DNA of 64,000 bases, taken from Myxococcales bacterium. GTDB lineage: Bacteria; Myxococcota_A; Polyangia; Polyangiales; Ga0077539. The notes under the pieces are model-generated. The model did not search any database. It saw nothing but the letters and a program-made list of their open reading frames with translations, and was not told the origin of the DNA. Of the stretch, positions 8,956-18,646 are shown one piece after another. The DNA is taken from positions 1 through 64,000 of the forward strand of contig JAEUKI010000089.1 in NCBI GenBank assembly GCA_016793325.1. The letters are read 5' to 3'. Within the stretch, counting starts at the first letter, position 1. Each line of letters opens with the position of its first letter. A program made the position numbers and the translations under genes.

Positions 8956-11900
8956 ATGACCTTCGAACCCATCGCGATCGTTGGACTCGGCTGCGTGCTC
9001 CCTGGAGCGCTCTCGCCTTCGGCCCTCTGGGACAACGTTGTGCGCGGGCGCTCGGCGCTCTCGCGCGTCGCGCGCGGGCGCTGGGGGCTCGCTGAGGCAC
9101 ACACGTCCGGAACGCCCGCCGCCCACACCGATCGCACTTGGAGCGACGTCGGCGGCTACGTCACCGGCTTCGACGCCAGCGATTCGCCCTGGGATCCGCG
9201 CGGCTTCGCGATGAGCTCGGACGAGATCCTCGCGCTCGACCCGATGTTTCACTGGGCCATGCACAGCGGGCGCGAGTCCCTTCGCGACGCGGGGCTCGAC
9301 GGTCGCGGCCCGTTGGCTTCGCAGCTCGCCTCGCGCGCCGCGGTGATCTTGGGAAACCTCTCGTTTCCCACGGAAGCGCACGCGCGCTTCGCCGAGGACG
9401 TGTGGCTCGCGGAGCAAGATCCCTCGCTCGCGAGGCTCCGCGCGATCGCGGGTCGCGGTCAGCCTCGGCCCCATCCGCGAAATCGCTTCTCGTCGGGCCT
9501 GCCCGCGGTGCTCACGCAGCGCGCCCTCGGGCTCTCGGGACCGGCGTTTTGCTTGGACGCCGCGTGCGCCTCGTCGCTCTACGCGCTCGAGATCGCGTGT
9601 CGAAAGCTCCAGCGCCGCGAGGTCGACCTCGCCATCGCGGGCGCCGTCAACCGCGCGGACGACCTCTTCATTCACATCGGGTTCTGCGCGCTCTCGGCCA
9701 TGTCGCGCACCGGGCAGAGCAGGCCCTTTCACCGCGACGCGGACGGCCTCGTGCCCGCGGAGGGCGCCGCGACGCTCGCGCTCGTGCGCCTCGAGGACGC
9801 GGTCGCTCGTGGAATTCGTGTGCGCGCAATCATCCGCGGCGTGGGGCTCTCGAACGACGGGCGCGGCCGCGGGCTGCTCGCGCCGTCCGAAGAGGGCCAG
9901 CGCAGGGCGCTTCGCAGCGCGTACGAGATGGCAGGCATTTCGCCGGCCGAAGTGAGCTTGCTCGAGTGCCACGCGACGGGGACGCCCGTCGGCGACGGAG
10001 CCGAAGTGCGCTCGACCGCGAGCGTGTTCGAAGGGACGGGCGCGAAGGACGTTCCGCTCGGGTCGCTGAAGAGCAACCTCGGGCACCTCGTGACCGTGGC
10101 GGGCGCGGCCGCGATCATCAAAGTGGCCTCGGCGATGGAGCACGGCGTTCGCCCGCCGACGCTCCACGCAGACGCGCCCATCGACGCGCTGTCCTCGACG
10201 CCGTTTCGGCTCCTTCACGAAGCCGAGCCTTGGTCCAAAAGGAAGCTCGCGGGCGTCTCGGCCTTCGGCTTCGGCGGCAACAACGCGCACGCCATCCTCG
10301 AGAGCGCCGAGGGCGCCGCCGCTCATCGGCCCATGATTTCAACCGGCGTCGAAATCACCCCGCGAGCGCCCGCGATGGCCATCGTCGCGGTGGCCGCGCG
10401 CGCCTCGACCGCGGATCGCACCGAGCTCGTGCGCGAGCGCGTCCTGGGCGACACGCCTTCGCGCGAGCCCATGAGCGCGGTCACCGTCGAGATGGACGGG
10501 CTCAAGTTTCCGCCAAACGACCTCGCGCACACGCTCGCGCAGCAGCTCTTGGCGCTCGACGTGTGCCGCGAGCTCGGCCGCGCGGTTTCGCTCGAGCGCG
10601 AGCGCACTGCCGTGCTCGTCGGGATGGGCTGCGACTCGGAGATCGCCCGCTACGGCGCTCGCTGGCGCATGGCCGAGTGGGCCCGCGCAACGAGCACGGA
10701 CGACGCGTGGATCGAGTCCGCGCGCGACGCCTTCGTCCACAAGCTCGAAGCCGCCGGCGTCGTCGGAACGATGCCCAACATCCCCGCCAACCGCGTGAGC
10801 AGCCAGCTCGACCTCGGCGGCCCGGGCTTCACGATTTCGAGCGAAGAGCGCTCGGGCCTCGACGCGCTCTCGGTCGCGATCGACGGCCTCGCCTCGGGCA
10901 CCATCGACGCCGCGATCGTGGGCGCCGTGGACCTCTCGCACGAGCCCGTGCACCGCGCCGCGCTCGCGGCGTTGGGGCACACAGCGCAGTCGGGCGACGG
11001 GGACGCCGCGGTGGCCTTCGTCGTCGTCCGCGAAGAGACCGCCCTCTCGCGGGGGTTGCCCGTGCTCGCGCGCGTCGAGCGACACACACAATCGAGTGAA
11101 GCTTCGAAATACAGCCTCGTCGTCGGCGACGGCCCCGACGCGACCGTCGACGCAGCGCGCTTCTTCGGCCGAGCGCACGCGGCGCACGGGCTCGTCTCGC
11201 TCGCCGTGGGGCTGTGGACCAGCGCTGCGCGGGGAGAGCCCGCGCTCGTTCGCGTGCGCGGCCTCGAAGGCGTCGCGTCCGAGTGGAAGCTCACCGCCGT
11301 CGACCGCGAGCGCGCGCTCGCGACGCGATCGCCCACGTACAAGCACCCCGCGCGACGTCCTGCGCACCCACACACCATCAAGATTCCCATGGCAACTCAG
11401 AGCCGCTCGACCTCGCAACGCATGGAGCGCGCGCCTGCGCTCCCGCCCGTCTCCAACGCCCCGCGCGTCGCGCTGCCGCCCGCGGCGCCTGCGCCCATCG
11501 CGCCGCAGTACGTCGCGCCCGCCGTCGCGCCCGTCGCGCCGTTGGCCGCCGAACGAACGATCGATCACGAGCCCGTGGCGCCGAGCGAAGTGCTCTCGCC
11601 GAGCGAGGCGCTCGCGTACGAAGCGCAGTGGTCGCTCGACGAGCTTCCGAGCGACCCGGTGACGACCGCCCTGTTGGCGCAGGCGAGGGTCGCCGCGGTT
11701 CAGGCGGATTTTCTCGGGCAACAAGCCGCTGTTCACCGGGCGTTCTTGCAGGCGATGACGACGCCGCCAGGGCTCTACGTGGCCGCGTCGCAGAGCGCGC
11801 CGGCGATCGATCCGCACATGATTTCAACGCTCGCACAGCCCCTGCAGCCCCTGCAGCCCGCGCAGCCCGCGCAGCCCGTGGCCCCAGTCGCGCAGCCCGT

Positions 11901-14900
11901 CACTGCGCCCGCACCCACTGCGGCGCCCGTCGCGACGGTCGTTCGCTCGGTGGCGCCTGCGGTCACGGTGACGACGACTTCGGCGACCCCCGTCGCCGCG
12001 AAGGTGCTCCCGGGGCCCAAGTACTCGCGCGCAGACCTCGAGGTGCTCGCCGGGGGAAAGATCTCTTCGATTTTTGGCCCACAGTTTCAAGCGCAGGACC
12101 AGTACCACCGTCAGGTGCGCATGCCCGAGCCGCCGTTGCTGCTCGCGGACCGCGTGACGGGCATCGACGCGGTCCCGCTCTCGATGGGCACAGGAACGCT
12201 CTGGACCGAGACCGACGTCACCCGCGAGAGCTGGTACCTCACGCCCGAGGGGCGCATGCCCGCGGGCGTGATGATCGAGTCGGGCCAAGCCGACCTGCTC
12301 TTGATTTCGTGGCTCGGGGTCGACATGCTCAACAAGTCCGAGCGTGTCTATCGTCTGCTCGGCTGCGAGGGGTCGTGGCACGGAGAGCTCCCGAAGCCGG
12401 GCGACACGCTCGTGTACGACATTCACATCGACGGCCACGCGAACCAGGGCGACGTGCGGCTGTTCTTCTTTCACTACGACTGCCACGTGAACGGCGAGCT
12501 GCGCTTGCGCGTGCGCGGCGGACAAGCGGGCTTCTTCACGGACGCCGAGCTCGCGGAGTCGGGCGGAGTGCTCTGGAGCGCGACGGACGAGAAGGCCGAC
12601 CCGCAATGGCGCAAGGACGCGCCGGCGAAGCGCTGCGAGAAGACCTCGTTTTCGCGTGACGAAATCCTGGCGTTCGCGAACCGTCGCCCGTGGGAGTGCT
12701 TCGGTCGCGGCTGGGAGTACACCCGCGCGCACGTTCGCACGCCGTCGTTCGGACCCGAGCGGATCGTGTTTCAGCACCGCGTGACCGAGCTCGCGCACGA
12801 CGGCGGCCCGTGGGGGCAGGGCTACCTGCGCGCCGAGCAAGACGTGCGACCGGACGACTGGTTCTTCTCGGGTCACTTCAAGAACGACCCCTGCATGCCC
12901 GGGACGCTCATGTTCGAGGGCTGCCTGCAAATGATGGCGTTCTACCTGGGCTCGCTCGGGTACACGATCGACCGCGACGGGTGGCGCTTCGAGCCCGTGC
13001 GCGACGAGAAGTACCTGATGCGCTGCCGCGGACAGGTCACGCCGAAGTCCAAGCAGGTCGTCTACGAGATCTTCATCAAAGAGGTGATCGCCGGTCCGGA
13101 GCCGACTGTGTTTGCGGACCTGCTCTGCACCGTGGACGGGCTCAAGGCGTTTCACGCGAGGCGCGTCGGACTGAAGCTCGTACCCGATTGGCCGCTCGCG
13201 GACTGGAAGGGTATCGGCCCCCACACCGAGCAAGAGACCGGGACGCCCGTCGCGCTCGCAACGCTCGGCGGAATGCAGGGTTGGCGCGAGCCCAAGCCCG
13301 TCGCCTCGGTGGACGGGTTCGACTTCGACTACGGGTCGTTGGTCGCGTGCGCGTGGGGCCAACCATCGACGGCGTTCGGGCCGTTCTACAAGCGCTTCGA
13401 CGGCGATCGTCGCGTCGCGAGGCTCCCTGGGCCGCCCTACCACTTCATGTCGCGCATCACGAAGGTGGACGACGGCGCGGGTGGTCACGGGATGGGCGCC
13501 ATGAAAATCGGCACCAATATCGAAGTCGAGTACGACGTGCCCGACTCCGTCTGGTACCTCGAGCAAAACGGCGCGCGCACAATGCCGTTCTGCGTGCTCA
13601 TGGAGGCCGCGCTTCAACCCTGCGGTTGGCTCGCGAGCTACGTGGGCAGCGCGCTCAGCGCGGACATCGACCTGCTCTTTCGCAACCTCGACGGCACCGG
13701 AACGCTCTTCGAAGACATCGTCCCCGAGCACGGCCCGCTCGTGACCAAGGCCCGCATCGACTCGATCTCTCAAACCGCGGGGATGATCATCGAGTCCTTC
13801 ACCGTGCAGTGCTTCCAGCAGGGACGGCGCGTGTACGAGATGAAGACCGTGTTTGGTTTCTTCCCGAAAGAAGCCTTCGAAAACCAAGTGGGCCTGCCCG
13901 TGGGCGACGCCGAGCGCGCGCGCTTCGAGCTCCCTGCGACAAGCGTGATCGAGCTCGACCGCGAGAAGCCCGCGAAGTATTTCGTGGGTGACAAATCAAA
14001 CGCCACCCTCGCGGACCCGATGCTCCTCATGCTCGACCGGGTCGTCCGCTGGGAGCCCGAGGGCGGCGCGAAGGGCCTCGGCTACGCGCGGGCAGAGAAA
14101 GACGTCGACCCGAGCGAGTGGTTCTTCAAAGCCCACTTCTTTCAAGACCCCGTGCAGCCTGGGTCGCTCGGAATCGAAGCGTTTTGCCAGCTCGTTCAGT
14201 GGACCATGCTCGAGAAGGGCATCGGCGCGGACATCCCCAACGGCCGCTTCGAAGCCGTGATGACCGGCAAGCCCGTCACCTGGAAGTACCGCGGCCAGGT
14301 CGTCCCCAAGAACGAGAAGATCACGTCCGAAGTGGAGCTCACCGAAGTGGGCCGCGACGACAAGGGCGCGTACGTCCTGGCCGACTGCTCGCTCTGGGTC
14401 GACGGCAAGAAGATCTACCACGCCAAGAACCTCGGGATGCGCGTCGTCCCCGGCTCGCCCACGGTGCCCGTCCCGCCGCCCGGCCACACAAAGCACACAC
14501 AATCAAACGGGAGCTCTCCGCACAGCGCGTTATCGTCCTCGACCAGCGCGCGCGAGGGCTCGCTCTCGCTCGCGAAGGACCCGTGGATCGGCGATCACCG
14601 CCCCACGTGGACCATCGCGGCGCTCCCGATGATGTCCGCGATCGACGCGCTCGCCGCGCAAGCGCAGCGCGTCACGGGCAAGCTCGTCACGTCGGTGCGC
14701 GACGCCCATATGAAGCGCTGGATCACGGTTCCCGACGGCGAGATCGTGCGAACCCGCGTCGAAGCCCAGGGTGATCCCGGCGCGCTCGCGTGCTCGCTGA
14801 GCGTGTGGCGCGAGGCGAGCGACCCGCGGCTTTCGCGCTTCGAAGTCGCGTCCACGGCCACGGTGCACACCGCGGACGCGTGGCCCGCGGCGCCCGTGGC

Positions 14901-16743
14901 GTTCGCGCCGATCACGGACGGACAGGACGACGGGGATCCGTACGAGCGCGGGGCGCTCTTTCACGGGCCTGCGTTTCGCGCGGTCACGAGCCTGCGCACG
15001 GGGCCCTCGGGAGCCACGGCCCACGTGGACCTCGCGCGCTGCACCGTGGCGTACGGAGCGCTCAACCAGGGCGTGCTCGACGTGCTCACGCACGCGATTC
15101 CACACGACGCCCTGCACCGCTGGTCCGACGCGATCCCGTCGAGCCTCGTCGCGTACCCGCATCGCGTCGAGCGCTTGGATCTCTTCGCGAAGATCCCCAC
15201 GCAAGGTCGCGCCCGCGTCGAAGCGCGCTTCGCGGGGATCGTCGACGAGCCCAACAGTCCGCCGAGCGACGGGCCGCGCTTCGTCGCGATCGAGCTGCAG
15301 CTCGTGCTCGAGACAACCGACACGGTGCTCGCGAGCATGCGGCTCGTCGAAGTGCTGCTCCCCAAAGGGCCCATCGGAGAAGCGCCGAGGCACCATCGGG
15401 TGGCGTTCTTGCGGGACGGCCGTTGGCTCCCGAGCGTCTCGCTCTCGCGCGAGACCGACGGCGTGACCGTGCTCGATCGTCGCGATGCTGCTTCGAGCGA
15501 TTGGCTCCCCAACAACCTCGCGACGATCTACGGGGTCCCCGCTGCGCGGCGCGCGACGCTCCACGCGGAGATCGCGATCAAGGAGCACGCTTCGCGACGC
15601 GCGTTCGTGCACCCCTCGCGCATCACCGTGATCGACGGAGACTCTCCCGAGCCCGCGCTCTCACCGGTGCAAACCGTCGCGACGCACCACGCGGTCGCGG
15701 ACGTGCGCCCGCTGCGCGCGCACCCGGTGATCGCCGAGCACGACGAGCAGGGTCGAATTCGTGTGCGCGACACGCGGCCGTCGCTTCTGGACCTGAGCCC
15801 TGTGCGTCGCTACTGGGATCGATGGTTCGGCGTGGGTCACTGGTTCGGCGAGGACCTGCACTACGGGCTCGTTCACAAGTTCGTGGGCGACGTGGTGGTG
15901 ACGGACCCTGCGTCCTTCGCGAAGCTGCGCGGCCGGGCGTGCTTGTTTCTCGCGAATCACCAGGTCGCCGTCGAGTCATTGCTCTTCTCGGTGCTCGCTG
16001 CGGGCCTGACCGAGCAGCCGGTGGTCACGCTCGCCAAGGCCGAGCACCGGGACACGTGGCTCGGGCACTTTATCGATCACGTATTCAAGTACCCTGGCGT
16101 GCGCGACCCGCGGTTGATCACGTTCTTCGAGCGAGAGGACCGCGCGGCGCTGCTCGAGATCGTGGGCGAGCTCGCGCAAGAGCTCGCGTCCGGCGCCCGC
16201 TCGGTGATGGTTCACATCGAAGGGACGCGCGCGCTCTCGTGCCGAACGCCGGTCGTGAAGATGTCGAGCGCGTTCATCGACATGGCGCTGACCGTGCGCG
16301 TTCCGATCGTTCCGGTGCGATTCGTGGGGGGATTGCCGAGCGATCCGCCGCTCGAGACGCGCGTCGAGTTTCCCGTCGGGTACGGAAAGCAGGACTACTG
16401 GTTCGGCCGCGCGATCTTCCCCGAAGAGCTCGAGGCGCTTCCGTACAAAGACCGCAAGGCGCTGGTGATCGACGCGATCAACGGTCTCGGGCCGGGCGTC
16501 GAGCGCGAAGAGCCCTCCCCCGCGTCTCCCGAGTTCGAGCGCACCGTCCGCGCGTGGAGCGAGCGCTCGGGCGCCTCCCTCGAACACAGCGCGATCCTCG
16601 CGGCCACCTTGGGCTACTCGCGCAGCGAGGACACCGAGGCGCTCGCGCGCGCGCTGCGCGAGGGCGCATGGCGGCCAGAGGGCGGGGCCAAGGGCGAGTG
16701 GATGAAAACGTGGGCGCGGTGGTTCTTCGGGCAGAGCGGGTGA
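8956..16743 (+). CDS. pfa3: PUFA synthase subunit: KS-CLF-DH-DH-(DH-like)-AGPAT
   Basis: This 2595-residue protein corresponds to PfaC/Pfa3. The first ketosynthase has Cys204, His339 and His377. The second KS-like domain is a chain length factor: the catalytic Cys position is Glu631 (SSEERSGL aligned with DAACASSL). After a Pro/Ala linker come FabA-type hotdog units forming two dehydratases (about 1015-1420 and 1440-1835), with histidines 1307 (GHFKNDP) and 1727 (AHFFQDP). A third region (about 1870-2150) resembles a polyketide-type dehydratase, with His1881 and DxxxH at 2042-2046, but lacks the Gly of HxxxGxxxxP. The C-terminus is a 1-acylglycerol-3-phosphate acyltransferase domain with His2335, H-x4-E rather than H-x4-D, and EGTR at 2422-2425. 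No second acyltransferase of PfaB type is visible. The fused acyltransferase is typical of myxobacterial Pfa3 and should release product into lipids. Confidence 0.93.
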   Translation: MTFEPIAIVGLGCVLPGALSPSALWDNVVRGRSALSRVARGRWGLAEAHTSGTPAAHTDRTWSDVGGYVTGFDASDSPWDPRGFAMSSDEILALDPMFHWAMHSGRESLRDAGLDGRGPLASQLASRAAVILGNLSFPTEAHARFAEDVWLAEQDPSLARLRAIAGRGQPRPHPRNRFSSGLPAVLTQRALGLSGPAFCLDAACASSLYALEIACRKLQRREVDLAIAGAVNRADDLFIHIGFCALSAMSRTGQSRPFHRDADGLVPAEGAATLALVRLEDAVARGIRVRAIIRGVGLSNDGRGRGLLAPSEEGQRRALRSAYEMAGISPAEVSLLECHATGTPVGDGAEVRSTASVFEGTGAKDVPLGSLKSNLGHLVTVAGAAAIIKVASAMEHGVRPPTLHADAPIDALSSTPFRLLHEAEPWSKRKLAGVSAFGFGGNNAHAILESAEGAAAHRPMISTGVEITPRAPAMAIVAVAARASTADRTELVRERVLGDTPSREPMSAVTVEMDGLKFPPNDLAHTLAQQLLALDVCRELGRAVSLERERTAVLVGMGCDSEIARYGARWRMAEWARATSTDDAWIESARDAFVHKLEAAGVVGTMPNIPANRVSSQLDLGGPGFTISSEERSGLDALSVAIDGLASGTIDAAIVGAVDLSHEPVHRAALAALGHTAQSGDGDAAVAFVVVREETALSRGLPVLARVERHTQSSEASKYSLVVGDGPDATVDAARFFGRAHAAHGLVSLAVGLWTSAARGEPALVRVRGLEGVASEWKLTAVDRERALATRSPTYKHPARRPAHPHTIKIPMATQSRSTSQRMERAPALPPVSNAPRVALPPAAPAPIAPQYVAPAVAPVAPLAAERTIDHEPVAPSEVLSPSEALAYEAQWSLDELPSDPVTTALLAQARVAAVQADFLGQQAAVHRAFLQAMTTPPGLYVAASQSAPAIDPHMISTLAQPLQPLQPAQPAQPVAPVAQPVTAPAPTAAPVATVVRSVAPAVTVTTTSATPVAAKVLPGPKYSRADLEVLAGGKISSIFGPQFQAQDQYHRQVRMPEPPLLLADRVTGIDAVPLSMGTGTLWTETDVTRESWYLTPEGRMPAGVMIESGQADLLLISWLGVDMLNKSERVYRLLGCEGSWHGELPKPGDTLVYDIHIDGHANQGDVRLFFFHYDCHVNGELRLRVRGGQAGFFTDAELAESGGVLWSATDEKADPQWRKDAPAKRCEKTSFSRDEILAFANRRPWECFGRGWEYTRAHVRTPSFGPERIVFQHRVTELAHDGGPWGQGYLRAEQDVRPDDWFFSGHFKNDPCMPGTLMFEGCLQMMAFYLGSLGYTIDRDGWRFEPVRDEKYLMRCRGQVTPKSKQVVYEIFIKEVIAGPEPTVFADLLCTVDGLKAFHARRVGLKLVPDWPLADWKGIGPHTEQETGTPVALATLGGMQGWREPKPVASVDGFDFDYGSLVACAWGQPSTAFGPFYKRFDGDRRVARLPGPPYHFMSRITKVDDGAGGHGMGAMKIGTNIEVEYDVPDSVWYLEQNGARTMPFCVLMEAALQPCGWLASYVGSALSADIDLLFRNLDGTGTLFEDIVPEHGPLVTKARIDSISQTAGMIIESFTVQCFQQGRRVYEMKTVFGFFPKEAFENQVGLPVGDAERARFELPATSVIELDREKPAKYFVGDKSNATLADPMLLMLDRVVRWEPEGGAKGLGYARAEKDVDPSEWFFKAHFFQDPVQPGSLGIEAFCQLVQWTMLEKGIGADIPNGRFEAVMTGKPVTWKYRGQVVPKNEKITSEVELTEVGRDDKGAYVLADCSLWVDGKKIYHAKNLGMRVVPGSPTVPVPPPGHTKHTQSNGSSPHSALSSSTSAREGSLSLAKDPWIGDHRPTWTIAALPMMSAIDALAAQAQRVTGKLVTSVRDAHMKRWITVPDGEIVRTRVEAQGDPGALACSLSVWREASDPRLSRFEVASTATVHTADAWPAAPVAFAPITDGQDDGDPYERGALFHGPAFRAVTSLRTGPSGATAHVDLARCTVAYGALNQGVLDVLTHAIPHDALHRWSDAIPSSLVAYPHRVERLDLFAKIPTQGRARVEARFAGIVDEPNSPPSDGPRFVAIELQLVLETTDTVLASMRLVEVLLPKGPIGEAPRHHRVAFLRDGRWLPSVSLSRETDGVTVLDRRDAASSDWLPNNLATIYGVPAARRATLHAEIAIKEHASRRAFVHPSRITVIDGDSPEPALSPVQTVATHHAVADVRPLRAHPVIAEHDEQGRIRVRDTRPSLLDLSPVRRYWDRWFGVGHWFGEDLHYGLVHKFVGDVVVTDPASFAKLRGRACLFLANHQVAVESLLFSVLAAGLTEQPVVTLAKAEHRDTWLGHFIDHVFKYPGVRDPRLITFFEREDRAALLEIVGELAQELASGARSVMVHIEGTRALSCRTPVVKMSSAFIDMALTVRVPIVPVRFVGGLPSDPPLETRVEFPVGYGKQDYWFGRAIFPEELEALPYKDRKALVIDAINGLGPGVEREEPSPASPEFERTVRAWSERSGASLEHSAILAATLGYSRSEDTEALARALREGAWRPEGGAKGEWMKTWARWFFGQSG

Positions 16744-16772
16744 GAGAGCGGCCCGAGAGCGGCCCGAGAGAG

Positions 16773-16980
16773 CGGCCCCCACCCGCGCTTCCGCGCGCCC
16801 CGCCCCCGCCTGAACGGCAGGGGCGGAGCTTCGCATTGTGTCAGCGAATTTTCAGATCCAAAGCGTCGCAGCGGGAGACTCCATCAGCGGCGCTGTTTTG
16901 ATAACACACCCACACAATGCGAAGCTCCGCCCCTGCCGTTCAGGCGGGGGCGGGGCGCGCGGAAGCGCGGGTGGGGGCCG
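16773..16980. repeat. Long palindromic element, copy 2
   Basis: Arms 16773-16841 and 16912-16980 are perfect 69-bp inverted repeats around a 70-bp core. It fills most of the 310-bp spacer between pfa3 and the acyltransferase gene. Its core is about 90% identical to the reverse complement of the core at 31430-31499. Short GCGGCCCGAGAG words precede the left arm, and a related complementary word follows the right arm, so the full element may extend beyond the arms. The rest of the spacer holds only the palindrome at 17026. Confidence 0.9.
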
Positions 16981-17025
16981 CGCTCCGCGGCATTGCGCTC
17001 TCTCGGGGGGCCGCGCTCTCCCAGC

Positions 17026-17044
17026 GTGACCCAATTGGGTTCAC
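17026..17044 (+). promoter_or_regulatory. Operator-like palindrome just upstream of the PlsB-like gene
   Basis: GTGA-CCCAATTGGG-T-TCAC is an inverted repeat broken by one extra T. It ends 9 bp before the ATG at 17054, where a ribosome-binding site would normally lie, and no good Shine-Dalgarno is seen. The GTGACC half-site also occurs in the direct repeats upstream of pfa2, so one regulator may act on both; this is inference. Confidence 0.4.
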
Positions 17045-17053
17045 AATGATCCC

Positions 17054-18646
17054 ATGATCCCCGGCCGCGAGATCGCGAGCGAGGCGGTGCAGCGCGTGAT
17101 CGCGCGGTGTCGAGCGTCGTCGCGGACGAGCTTCGAGCTCGTCGCAGAGAGCATCTTTCACGAGCGAGAGCGGCTGTTGCGCGCGACGCACGCGAGGCGC
17201 GCCGCGAGCGATCGCGCGTTTGTCGACGAGGTCGCGCGCGAGCTCGGGGCGATCGGCGCCGACGGGCTGCTCGAGGACATCGTCGAGCGGTACGCACACG
17301 AAATCGAGGGGCACTTCGACCCCAAGGTGTACGGCTTCGCCACGCGCGTGTTGCCCTTCGGGCTCACCGCGCTGCTCAACGGAACGCGCGCGCGCGACGC
17401 CCTCTTTCGCGTCCCCGAGCTGCGAACGCTCGACGCGCGGGTCTCGATCAGCGGCGAGACCGCCTCGCTCGCTCGCCTCGCCAAGGTCGGAACGCTCGTG
17501 TTCACACCGACCCACGTCTCCAACCTGGACTCGCTGCTGTTCGGCTACTCGATCTTTCGCTTGGGGCTTCCGCCGGTCGCGTACGGCGCCGGGCTCAACC
17601 TCTTCGAGCACCGGACCCTCGGGTACTTCATGCACAACCTCGGCGCGTACTCGGTCGATCGCAGCAAGACCGACCCGCTGTACCGCGCGGTGCTCAAAGA
17701 GTACGCGACGGTGCTGCTCGAGCGCGGAGAGCACGGGCTGTTCTTTCCGGGCGGGACGCGCTCGCGGTCGTTCGCCGTCGAGACGAGGCTGAAGAAGGGG
17801 CTGCTCGGCACGACCTTGACGGCGTATCGAAACAACTTGGTCACACACAAAATCAACTCAAAGGTCTTCGTCGTCCCCGCGACGTGCTCGTACCCGCTCG
17901 TGCTCGAAGGGCACAGCCTGGCCGAAGAGTTCTTGCTGCGGGCGGGGCGCGAGAAGTACGTCCCGCACGAAGACGACGGCTCGTTCGACCTGCGTTTCTG
18001 GCTGTCGTTCTTCGAGAAGCTCCTCGCGCTCGACGCCGAGGTGCACGTGCGCTTCGGGGCTGCCATGGACCCCTTCGGCAATCGCGTGGACAGCGACGGC
18101 GTGTCGCGCGATCCGCGAGGGCGCCCCATCGATCCCGCGGGATATCTCGAGCAGCGCGGGGTGATCGCCGAAGACCCCGCGCGCGACGCGGCGTACACCG
18201 AGATCCTCGAGCGCGAGGTGCTCCGCGCGTTTCAGCGGGACAACATCGCGCAGCCGACCTGGGCGCTCGCGTTCGCGGCGCTCGAGCACCACCGTCGCGG
18301 CCGCGAGGCGCACAACGTGTTTCGCTTGCTGCGCGAGCTCGTCCGAGGAACGCGCCTTCCCATCGCCCCCGTCCGCGCGCTCTTCGAAGCGCTGATCGAA
18401 GCGTTGAAGCAGCGCGAATCCGCGGGGCGTGTGACAGTGGGCGAAGAGCTGCGGGGCGATCCCCGCGCGGCCTTCGACCGAGCGATCGCGTGCTTCGCGA
18501 CGTGGCACAAAGACCCAGTGCTTCGCGTCGAGGGCGACGCGCTGATCGTGGGAGAGCCGAGCCTGTTGTTCTACTACCGCAACCGACTCGAAGGCCTCGG
18601 GCTTCTCTCGTCACCGAACTTGATCCCCGCGGAGGTGCACGGATGA
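17054..18646 (+). CDS. Glycerolipid acyltransferase, PlsB-like
   Basis: The 530-residue protein carries the glycerol-3-phosphate/lysophosphatidate acyltransferase signature. H-x4-D is HVSNLD at 154-159. The block with YSVDRSKTD is at about 199-207, and FFPGGTRSRS at about 230-239. The Glu usual in FPEGTR is Gly here, closer to PlsB-type blocks that read EGGRSR. It would move an acyl chain onto glycerol-3-phosphate or a lysophospholipid at the membrane. It lies downstream of pfa3 and overlaps gpsA by ATGA, so substrate supply and acylation are probably co-expressed. Whether it prefers PUFA products cannot be read from sequence. It is shorter than E. coli PlsB (about 800 residues), so the exact subfamily is open. 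Confidence 0.8.
   Translation: MIPGREIASEAVQRVIARCRASSRTSFELVAESIFHERERLLRATHARRAASDRAFVDEVARELGAIGADGLLEDIVERYAHEIEGHFDPKVYGFATRVLPFGLTALLNGTRARDALFRVPELRTLDARVSISGETASLARLAKVGTLVFTPTHVSNLDSLLFGYSIFRLGLPPVAYGAGLNLFEHRTLGYFMHNLGAYSVDRSKTDPLYRAVLKEYATVLLERGEHGLFFPGGTRSRSFAVETRLKKGLLGTTLTAYRNNLVTHKINSKVFVVPATCSYPLVLEGHSLAEEFLLRAGREKYVPHEDDGSFDLRFWLSFFEKLLALDAEVHVRFGAAMDPFGNRVDSDGVSRDPRGRPIDPAGYLEQRGVIAEDPARDAAYTEILEREVLRAFQRDNIAQPTWALAFAALEHHRRGREAHNVFRLLRELVRGTRLPIAPVRALFEALIEALKQRESAGRVTVGEELRGDPRAAFDRAIACFATWHKDPVLRVEGDALIVGEPSLLFYYRNRLEGLGLLSSPNLIPAEVHG

Noticed and set aside
6344..9100. 918-codon minus-strand open frame across pfa2 and the spacer
   Set aside because: It is Arg/Ala/His-rich with no domain, opposite a clearly coding strand, and it crosses the palindromic element.
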